A stretch of 64,000 bases of DNA from Malachius bipustulatus (taxonomy: Eukaryota; Arthropoda; Insecta; Coleoptera; Melyridae): positions 8,494,001 to 8,558,000 of the forward strand of contig OU342631.1 of the NCBI GenBank assembly GCA_910589415.1, in the 5' to 3' direction. Positions 46,540 through 56,800 of the stretch are shown piece after piece (within the stretch, counting starts at the first letter, position 1; each line of letters opens with the position of its first letter). The position numbers and the translations under genes were made by a program. A model generated the notes under the pieces. That model had not been told where the DNA came from, ran no database searches, and saw only the letters and a program-made list of their open reading frames with translations.

Positions 46540-46690
46540 TTCTAAGAACATTCTCGGACGTTATGAAAGGTTTTTAAATATTCTGGAAGATTTTATAGCA
46601 TTTTGAACATTCTTTAACGTTCTAGAAGATTCTAGAACATTTTAGAAGGTTATAAGTCTCATTTTAGAATATCGGATATTCTGGTACATT
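46540..46690 (-). repeat. TTCTAGAATG-type array, short arm, opposite orientation
   Basis: GAACATTCT / TTCTAGAAGATTCTAGAACA words in the orientation opposite to the array at 33-36 kb. Continues at 48379 beyond the foldback 46694-48376. Confidence 0.7.
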
Positions 46691-46693
46691 ATA

Positions 46694-48376
46694 CAGGGTT
46701 ACTGGTAACTGGATACATTCCTTTGGTGATCTGATAAAACAAGAGGTAAGGAGTAAATTAACCCCAACATGCACTATACAAAACTCAATAGATTTTGAGA
46801 TATTTCGATTTTCAACTTTTCTTAAAAAAATGGTTTCAAATGTCTTGAAATTTAATTTTCAAAAAATCTACTATAACTTTTTGATTTTTTTTTTTGCTGG
46901 AATACTTGTCCAATACTATGCTTCCTTCTGGAATAAAAAATATCCTGAGGTATTTCGATCGTGTGAAAATTTCAAAGAAAAACTTTCACAAACTATTTTT
47001 TTTAAATAAGATTTAAAAGTTTTTACAAGTTATTTTCGCAAAATTGTCAAGGCAACTTGCGTACAAATTGTCTTAAAAACTTCCCTAGTGTAGTAGCTAT
47101 CTAACAAGGTACGAATCTTGTACAAGAATAACAGAATCTCCCCGCTATGTACCGTTACCGAGGAACAAATCCTTAAGTCGGGACGTTTAAAAAAAAATAC
47201 GGCCCTGAACGGGGGTCTTAAAATTCTCGGATCCGGCCCATCTTCAACAGGTCGTATTTGGGGGTCACGAGCTTCGTTCCTACCAAGTTTCGTCCCGATC
47301 GGTAAAACTTTCAGACACTAAGAGTGTTTCCTAGGCTATTCCCGAAAAATCCCGAAATTCCCGAAAAAATGACACTTCCCGGGAACGGATCCCCCTCATT
47401 TTCAATGGGAATCGTGCCACGGTGCGCCTCTTCAATCTAGCCAAATTTCAACTTTCCCACATGAAAACTGGCGGCTCTAGAGTGTTTCCTAGCAAAATCA
47501 CAGAAGTTTCGTAAGTATACGTATTCTTGTGACCGAAAAAAGTCTGTCTGTCGGTCTGTCTGTCTGTGACTTTGCTAGGAAACACTCTAGAGCTGCCAGT
47601 TTTCATGTGGGAAAGTTGAAATTTGGCTCGATTAAAGAGGCGCACCGTGGCACGATGCCTATTGAAAATGAGCGGGATCCGTTCCCGGGAAGTGTCATTT
47701 TTTCGGGAATTTCGGGATTTTTCGGGAATAGCCTAGTAATAGCCACTCTAAGTGTCTGAAAGTTTTACCGATCGGGACGAAACTTGGTAGGAACGAAGCC
47801 GTGACCCCCAAATACGACCTATTGAAAATTGACCGGATCCGAGAATTTTAAGACCCCCGTTCAGGGCCGTATTTTTTTTAAAACGTCCCGACTTAAGGAT
47901 TTGTTCCTCGGTAACGGTACATAGCGGGGAGATTCTGTTATTCTTGTACAAGATTCGTACCTTGTTAGATAGCTACTACACTAGGGAAGTTTTTAAGACA
48001 ATTTGTACGCAAGTTGCCTTGACAATTTTGCGAAAATAACTTGTAAAAACTTTTAAATCTTATTTAAAAAAAATAGTTTGTGAAAGTTTTTCTTTGAAAT
48101 TTTCACACGATCGAAATACCTCAGGATATCTTTTATTCCAGAAGAAAGCATAGTATTGGACAAGTATTCCAGCAAAAAAAAAAAATCAAAAAGTTATAGT
48201 AGATTTTTTGAAAATTAAATTTCAAGACATTTGAAACCATTTTTTTAAGAAAAGTTGAAAATCGAAATATCTCAAAATCTATTGAGTTTTGTATAGTGCA
48301 TGTTGGGGTTAATTTACTCCTTACTTCTTGTTTTATCAGATCACCAAAGGAATGTATCCAGTTACCAGTAACCCTG
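46694..48376. mobile_element. 1.7-kb foldback nested in the second TTCTAGAA array
   Basis: The left end is CAGGGTTACTGGTAACTGGA and the right end its complement, with TA at 46692-46693 and 48377-48378. The arms of more than 700 bases are about 95% complementary around a centre near 47520. Mirror-image open frames at 47118-47321 (+) and 47748-47951 (-) share MYKNNRISPLCTVTEEQIL, and the same reading recurs on the minus strand at about 60890-60700 outside this element. Confidence 0.9.
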
Positions 48377-48378
48377 TA

Positions 48379-49560
48379 GAACCAATTTTTACCATCTTGA
48401 ACATTCCATTACATTCTGGAAAACTCTGGAGAATTCTGAAACATTCTGTAAAGTTCTAGATATTCTTGTACATTCTGAAACATTCTATACTATTATGGAA
48501 CAATCTAATAAAATATTTTCCAAGATATTTTATACCATTCTAGAACACCTTCGGACTTCTGGAATATTCTCAAGTGTAACTGAAACATTTTGCCCAGTTC
48601 TAAATATTCTCGAACATTCTAAAACATTTTAGAACTATTTTTACCTTTCCTGAACATTCTACAACATTCTAGAACATTCTAAACCATACCGAAACATTCT
48701 AGACATTCTTGTATGTACATTCTGAAACATTCTATACTATGTATTATGGAATAAACTAATGTAATATTTTCCAAGATATTTTATAACATTCTAGATATTC
48801 TAGTCCAAAGATGTACTTTATGAAATGTTATAGAACATTCTAAAAGAACATACATCATTTTGGCCATTCTTAAACATTCTAGAAAATCCTAAATCATTCT
48901 AGAAGATTATAGACTGCATTGTAGAACATTATTGAACATTTTGAAACATTTTAGAACCATCTCCAACCATTCTAAAACATTCATCAACATTCTGGAATAT
49001 TCTAAAATATAACCGAAAAATTCTGTCCATATTTTTATTATTCCAGAACATTCCACAACATTCTGGAACGTTCTAAAGCATACCGAAGCAATCCGTAACG
49101 TTCTAGATATTCTTGCACACTTTGAAACATTCTAAACAACGATTTTATAACATTTTAGAACATCCTCGGACTTTTATGAAATGTTATAGAACATTCTAGA
49201 AGACTAAAGATCATTTTGACCATTCTTTAACATTCTAGAAAATCCTAAATCATTTTCGAAGATTATAGACAGTATTTTAGAACATTCTCGAGCTACAAGA
49301 GGAATAAATGAAACTTCTCTCACAAAACGACCTTCTGGCCTTTATCAAAAGGTCGGGGAGGTTTGAGTAGGAGTTCCACCATGGTTCCACCCCTACCCAC
49401 CATACTACTACTACTAGAACATTTTCGAACATTCTGAAGCATTCTAGAACGATTTTTTTTCTTCCAGAACATTCCGAAAAATTCTGGAACGTTTTAAAAC
49501 ATGCCGAAACATTATGTCCAGTTTTAGATATTCTCGAATATTCTGAAACATTTTAGAACC
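48379..49560 (-). repeat. TTCTAGAATG-type array, long arm, opposite orientation
   Basis: About 1.2 kb of AACATTCTAGAACATTCT-type units, the reverse complement of the intronic array at 33-36 kb. Non-array sequence of about 120 bases (49293-49415) with CCACCATGGTTCCACC interrupts it. Confidence 0.85.
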
Positions 49561-50369
49561 ATTTTTTATCAGAAATATAAAGGTGTTGAATAATTATTAA
49601 AGTTAGAAAATAGTTCTATCATTGTAAGCCTGGTAAAGTATTGTCACAGACTAGAAAATACGATCTTTATGCACCAACGGTAATTATCACTTAGATGTTT
49701 ATTGCCCGCAACATTACTGGTATCTGTTTTCCACCGATCTAATTAATTCTTCAGATTCCCTGTTGGTAATTAAATAATATAATCCCCTTGTCCCTGTCCA
49801 ATGCCTTTATGTTACTCATCAGGACAGTTTCATCCTGCCACTTCTACGTCTTCCTTCTTTAGGTTTCTCGCTTGCCTTTTATCGTTAATTGAGGAATACA
49901 CGAATACACCTAACGCTTATTTTGATTGCGAGGTGAATATCTCAGCAGATATTTTCTTATTTTTCTTATCTTTCAACGTTTTGAGAGAAATTCTTTCATT
50001 TTATTCACCAAGACTTTCTAATTATACCACGTCTCAGCTGCATGACAGAAAATTGACAACAACTTATACATAAAAAATTGGATGACAGCAGACTGTTCCT
50101 GGCGAAACAGGTCCAAGTACGCAAAAACTGTTCAGTAAATAGGAAAATTTTATCATCCACTCCATTCATCAAATTTCAACCACTTCCACGAAAGGAGCTT
50201 CCATTTTGCAAGCATAGAAGAAAATTATTCTCGCGGGGATTGCCGTTTGAAACCAAGTCCTTCAAAGAAACAGACGGAACAAACAGATCATCTCCACTGG
50301 TGGAAATGAGAAGAGGGAACAGGAATCGTACTAGCCTCCTCAAAAGTTACTCAAAAGTCAAAAACTTAC
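49561..50369. other. Spacer with unrecognised open frames
   Basis: Open frames at 49801-50073 (90 aa) and 50078-50431 (117 aa, Lys/Arg-rich) show no domain. The second runs into the 50.4-kb repeat, arguing against a gene. Confidence 0.3.
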
Positions 50370-53130
50370 GTGAAGGTAACATATGTGACATTTTCTCAAT
50401 ACGTTTTAAAAATAATTATATGCTAATTTAAAAGAAATAACTTGAGTTAATATTTGATTGACAGTGGTAACTTAGTGGACAAACAAATCATCTACTAACC
50501 TGGCTGGTCTGAAATGAAAAAGACCAACAATCTAAACAACAAATCCAGCTTTAAACTGTTTTTTTTTTTTAATTTATGAACCATGAATTTTTTTGCTGAT
50601 AATAAAATTCGCAGTGCGTTATTATAATGCACCGGAAAATTTTTAAATAAAGCTTTTGTTGCTCATGTAAACGTCACATAAGTTACTTGAATCCTAATCA
50701 AGAAAATAATTACCACCTAACATTACTGGAACAGTGTATTTTGATGAGTTGTTGTTACCATTATGATAAACAAAACTGTTTTGGTAACTTAGGTGACACA
50801 TCCGTAGCTTATGTGACCACCCAAGCTAAAAAAAAATGCGAAAGCGCATCAACAGTGATAAAATAAAATATGCAAAAATGAATTGCTCATTTTTAGAGCA
50901 AAGTCTAAATAATCGTCCAGAGTCACGTAAGTTACCTTCAGTCACTTACGTTACTTTCAACGCGGTAACTTCCGTGACGGTAACATATGTGACATTTTCT
51001 CAATACGAATTAAAATTCCACATAAAATAATTGTGTGCCAATTTTAAAGAAAAATATTGAATAATTATTTTATTAACGTTTGCAACTTTGTAGACAAGAC
51101 AAACAAATCATTTATTAACTTATTAATTTCATGAATTATCTGCATTTTTTTTGCTTGTATCGTGTCAACTGAAGAAAATCTCGTTTCAGTCTATCAGATT
51201 CATTCAGGGTCACGTTAAGTTACCACCGGTCACCTACGTTACCTACTTCAATTTTGATAACTTACGTAACGGTAACATATGTGACGTATTTAATATGTAC
51301 GTTTAAAAATTCCACATAAAATAATTGTGTGCTAATTTGAAAGAAAAATTGAGTTATTATTTTATTTACGTTAGCAACTTAATAAACAAACATTATCTAC
51401 TACCTGGCTGCCCTAAAATGAAAAAGATCATCAATCTAAACAACAATTCCAGCTTTAAAGTTTTTTTTTTTTGTAAATTTATGAACCATGCATTTTTTTG
51501 CTGATAATAAAATTCGTAGTGCGTTATTATACTACACCGGAAAAAAATTAAGCTTTTGTTGCTCATGTAACCGTCCCATAAGTTATACCCACTTGAACCG
51601 GAATCAATATTTAATTTTTTGAAAATAATCATCAACCAACGTTACACGAAACAAGTTTTTTGATGAGTTATTGTTACCATTATGACAAAGAAAAACTATC
51701 TTGGTAACTCAAGTGATACAGCAGTAACTTATGTGACAGACTGATCAAAAAAAATTGCGAACAAGCATCAACAATGATAAAATAATATGAACTCGAAAGC
51801 TACCATACTGTTGCTATGTTGTTATATCAATAATGTAATTCATTTACATATGTCTGAAGATGCTACTTTAAAAGTAGCGAAACTAAGGGTTAAAAACAAA
51901 TTTTATTAACCCGAAACTTTTTTCTCATATCGTTTTTGTTTTTCGCAGCAGCGTTAAGAAAGAGCACTCTAAATTCTGAAATGCAAATTATCACATCGGA
52001 GTAAGTTAAATAGTCATTCAGGGCCACGTTAAGTTACCACCGGTCACCTACGTTACTTTCATTTTGGTAACTTACGTGACGGTAACATATGTGACATTTT
52101 TTCAATACGTTTTGAAAGTAATTATTGGCTATTTTGAAAGAAAAATCTTGAGTTAGTATTTGATTGACAGTGGTAACTTAGTGGACAAACAAATCATCTA
52201 CAAACCTGGCGGCTATGAAATTAAAAACGATCATAAATATAATCCAAAAAATACAGCTTTTAAAGTGTTTTTTCTTTAATTTATGAACCACAACCACCCG
52301 TCATTTTTTTTGCTTATATCCCCTATTTTTAGGGTAATTTCGCTTACATAAAGAAATTTTTCTCGAATTTGGAGTGAGCTATAATGCATCGGAAAATTTA
52401 AAATAAAACTTTGATTATTGGTAAAACCGTCACATAAGTTACTTGAACGGAAATTAATATTGAAGTTCTTGAAAATAATCACTAAAACAGTTTATTTTGA
52501 TGAGACATTTTCAAAAATCAGGCTTGGGCACATATGGCTTGTCCAGTGAGTGTTGTCCGGTGAGATGCCACATTGATCCTGACTATAAACGATTTGATTT
52601 TTTATGTTTAAATTCGTACTAATTCTAATTATTATAATTGTACGAATCAAATCAATTATTGTATTATATTATTTATATTATATTAATAATAAATATTATA
52701 ATTATAATATAAATCAATTATTATAATTGTACGAATTAAAACATAAAAATTCAAATCGTTTATAGTCAGGATCAGTGTAAAATCTCATCGGACAACACTC
52801 ACTGGACAAGCCATAAGTGTCCTCTCCAATCTTTTTTTTTTTTGTTTGTAGGCAGCCGAAAGGCAACGTTCCAAATTCTTAAATACAAATGATTTTATCG
52901 GAGTGAAGTATAAAATAGTAATTCAGGTCACATAAGTTACCACCGGTCACCTACGTTACTTCCAACTTGGTAACTTACGTGACGGTAACATATGTGACAT
53001 TTTTTCAAATCGCGTTGAAAGTAATTATTTTCTATTTTGAGAGAAAAATCTTGAGTTAGTGTTTGATTGACAGTGGTAACTTAGTGGACAAAAAAATCAT
53101 CTACTAACCTGGCTGGTCTGAAATGAACAA
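50370..53130 (+). repeat. GTNACNTANGTNAC repeat cluster, left group (about five copies)
   Basis: Copies share a core of paired 14-bp words, such as GTCACCTACGTTAC, GTAACTTACGTGAC and GTAACATATGTGAC, followed by ATTTTCTCAATACG and an AT-rich body with CAAACAAATCATCTAC. The GTAACATATGTGAC word begins at about 50376, 50980, 51272, 52082 and 52985. Each body also carries CGTCACATAAGTTACTTGAA further along. No coding capacity. Confidence 0.85.
52527..52821. mobile_element. 295-bp palindromic MITE
   Basis: The ends pair over about 90 bases: TATGGCTTGTCCAGTGAGTG, then TTGTCCGGTGAGAT, and a TGATCCTGACTATAAACGAT block. The centre is a TATTATATTA-rich stretch. It sits between copies of the GTNAC repeat. 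The terminal blocks match the right end of the insertion at 16155-17046. Confidence 0.85.
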
Positions 53131-53834
53131 CGATCATCAATCTAAACCAAAAAAATGTTTGCAACTATTAGGAACAATTTTTAGGAGGTTGAAAATGACA
53201 CTGGGTTGAGTCTGGGAATAAAAAATGGACCCTAGCACGTCAGAATCATGAACAATTTTCGCTACATGGTATCTGATTGTAACATCCATACTCCTACACC
53301 TCAAAACTGCTACCTATGTAATAATGTTATTCTTAGTTTACCTAAAAAATTGGACATCACCTTCTAGTATGTACAGAAGGTTAGTTTATTTAGATACAAA
53401 ACAACCAGTCTCTTGGTTTTAACTTACCTAGTTACCTCCACGTCCTATTAGAGGTAGGTACTTACATAATTCTTTGATTTAACTTTGCTTTGATTTAAAT
53501 ATTATTAACTGGAACTGCCTATCTAAGTATTTTTATTAAAACAACATCGACTATAAAAGTTTTACTTTTTTACGTCACAACAATCAATTTCAAGTTCTCC
53601 GAGCAGTCTCTGCTCTCCCTTATTATAAGTAAAATTACCTACCACTTTTACTATTATCTGAATACCCTGAACCTGAAATTATTACAAACCTAGGCACGTC
53701 CTAAGACGACCTCTTCCTTCCATTTGCACCAGATCTGGCGTGCTCCAGCCAAATGGTCCTTAACTAGTCACTAGTCACGACTAGTGGCTCACCCCTCAAA
53801 GAATACTCCAAATAATAATAAAATTTCCGCATAT
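53131..53834. other. 3' flank of the GPCR gene
   Basis: Minus-strand 3' UTR of the receptor is expected here. AT-rich, no other gene seen. Confidence 0.4.
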
Positions 53835-56800
53835 CTACACCAGAGACACCGCCACCTTGTTGGAATTGGTGATGGCCGGCTGCAGCCGGATGGTGTGCTG
53901 TCTGAGAGAGGCGGCGGATCCGGACCGCCTGGAGGAGTGCTGGGTGAGGGAGGTGGTCATGGTGCCGGTGGTGGAGTCGGCGAAGTGGCCGCCGTGCCGC
54001 TGCAGGCCCGGCCAGCACAGGGCCAGGCAGCCGGAGAGCCAGGTGAACGGCGGAAACTTTCTGCACGGTGACAAGGTTACATGTTTTAGTAAGTGGCAGC
54101 ATCTGTGTGTAAGCAGAGACAGTCTGTGTAAGTAAGTAGCGTCAGAGAAGGAAAGACACGAAAGGTCCGGGGAGTGTGCAGGCTGTGTGCTGGTATTTCT
54201 ATTGGGTGATCATGTGGGTAGTTTCAGAGGTGGGGGGAACTAATAGGAGTACCAATTTTTTTTTTAAATTTTTTAAATGTTTTTCGATCAATGTCGAACA
54301 TTTTCGAGAAAAGCAAAAAAGTTGGGTCAAGTTTTTTAAGTTTACAAGAAGAAATAAATGGAGTGCATGCGACATGTACCTACGTGGATACATTTAAAAT
54401 AAACTGAGTAGTGTAAAGTTAAAAATACGAAACGAAGAAATCTATAAAAGGGATCACTTCTCCACCACTTACCTTAAATTCCGGCACAGGTGCGTAGAAA
54501 ACAGGCAATATATTACAGGATTGGCAGCGGAATTGAGGGGGGCCAAACTTTGTATCAGAGTGGCTATGGCGATGTTCGTCTGAGTTTTGGGGATGTGCCC
54601 GTAAACTTGCATCAGATCGAAAACTATGTACGGGCTCCAACATAACACAAATACTGAAACATTTTTCAAATGTCAAATTGGTCAACAACGGTTTAGTTCA
54701 AATGCCTTATTATAAGATGAGGAACAATATAAAGGGTGACCTATGAACCTAAAAAGGAGCCCTAAAACCTAAAACTAACTCCTATTGGGTGTCTTATGCG
54801 TATCAATTGTGAATATTTTCACCGCTTTTAAAATAGTAACACCAGGCAGGTATTCATTTGCTCTGCAAATGCATGGTTAGCCCAAAAAAGGGCACTAAAA
54901 ATAGGTTTTGAGAGTGCGGTCCTGCTTAGTACGGCATATATTCTCATATAAGCATGCAAGCTCAGCCTGTCGAGCCGATGATGCCGGATATGATGTCACC
55001 GCGGAAGTGCCAGGACCGGCGTAGACTCCAAGCTAACTCCGTAACGTATCCGGATTATAACCAGTGATCGATGTCACGCTTTTTGGAATGCAAATGCAAA
55101 ATAAATGCAAAATTCAAAATAAAAACCGTGCTACTGTTAATCTCGAAGATTTTCCTTGTCTGAAAGTTTTTCAAATTTCTGTCTGTGTGTGCGGTAGTGT
55201 ATAATATTATTATCATAGTTAGGTAATTTAATGTGAACTTTAATAAACATTACTAAGGTTTGCAATGGCGAGAAATCAAATCTGCAGATAAATAAATAAA
55301 TATTGTGTGGCTGTGGTAAAGCCCAAGTGTCAGAAGTTTTCAAGTAGCCTCAAGTAGGGCCTCTGGCGTAACTCTAATTTGCAGATAGAAACGCGGGAGA
55401 GTTTGGCGGTTGGAAGTGATTTTTAGCGGTAAGTCAACTTGTTAAATTGTGAGCGAGTAGGTAAGTGTTTTTCTTGATTGTTTTCTCTTTTAGATACCTA
55501 TAGCCATTACTACCTACTTATTTATTTTTATCTGTTCTCTAATGATTCCAATCTACCTAATTTTCCAATCTACCTAATAATTTCAAGTTATACCTAAATA
55601 CATAGGTTTTTTTTATGCGATTCGATCAGGAATATTTTCACCGATTTTAGTGTATTTTTTAAATACGGGCCTGAACCTAGCGCCACGCTCTAGCGCCGAG
55701 AGTACTTATTCCCGTGCAGTGTTGCCACGTCCTCGCGAATTTCTACAATCACTTCAGTGGGAGTTTAAACGACTTTCGTGAATTTAATTGGCAATGAACC
55801 TCGAATTATTACAAATTAGTCTTTGCTTTAGATGTACCTCCGACAAATAGTGGTGTGTAAGTGTCCAGGAACGAAGATTTGATTTTTTTTATTCCTCGCA
55901 CACCCTTTAAATGCGAAATTAATTTTCACTGTCTTCCGAGCAATTACTTTGGATGAAACTTCGCAAGCGAACTTGCCTTTGGGTGTGTTTTCGATTAAAA
56001 GTGGTGCCAAAGTGTCACAGAGTCCAGGGGCGGAGATGTGATTTTTTTTAATTATCAAGCGCTCGCTTTGAATGCGAAATTTGACTGTCTTCCGAGCAAT
56101 TAAATCCAAATTAATTGCTCGGAAGACAGTCAAAATTCCCATTCAAAGCGAGCGCCTGAAAAATTAAAAAAAAATCATATCTCCGCCCCTGGACTTTGTG
56201 CCACTTTGGCACTATTACTGTTGAAGGCAAATTTAAAGACAAGTTCGCGTGCAAAGTTTCATCCAAATTAATTGCTCGGAAAACAGTGAAAATTAATTTC
56301 GCATTTAAAGGGTGTGCGAGGAATAAAAAAAAAATCAAATCTTCGTCCCTGGACACTTCTTACTCACCGTATTTGTCGGAGGTACATCCAAAGCAAAGAC
56401 TAATTTGTAATAATTCGCGGTTCATTGCCAATTAAATAATTCACGAAGGCCGTTTAAAATCCCAATAGAAGTGATACTCTCGGCGCTAGAGCTTGGCGCT
56501 AGTTCAGGCCCGTCCTTAGAATGGATTTTTAAATTTAACAAAACAAAAAAAAATTGGCAAAATTTAACAATTTTGTCCCTTTTACTGTGCCCACCACTGG
56601 CTAACTTTACTTAAAAATATCTATTCTTTATACTACCTTCAATAATTTCGAAAAAAGTGAATAGGTAATTTTTAAAACCGAAAATTTGAAATTTTAGAGG
56701 AATAAACATCATGTAAAAATATTCGAATATCTCCGCCATTTTTATTTCTTGCTTCTTGAAGTTTTTCAGGGTTAAAGGCTATCAGTATAGTTGTCCACTG

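Noticed and set aside
50078..50431. 117-aa Lys/Arg-rich frame
   Set aside because: No domain, runs into a dispersed repeat, no splice or codon evidence.
50370..53130. Possible CRISPR-like or satellite array
   Set aside because: Repeats are neither regular nor separated by unique spacers of equal size; the genome is eukaryotic.
53784..54135. GC-rich plus-strand frames opposite the receptor tail
   Set aside because: Antisense of the last GPCR exon.
55828..56435. Open frames with [15 protein letters not shown] on both strands
   Set aside because: Arms of the foldback 55665-56513.
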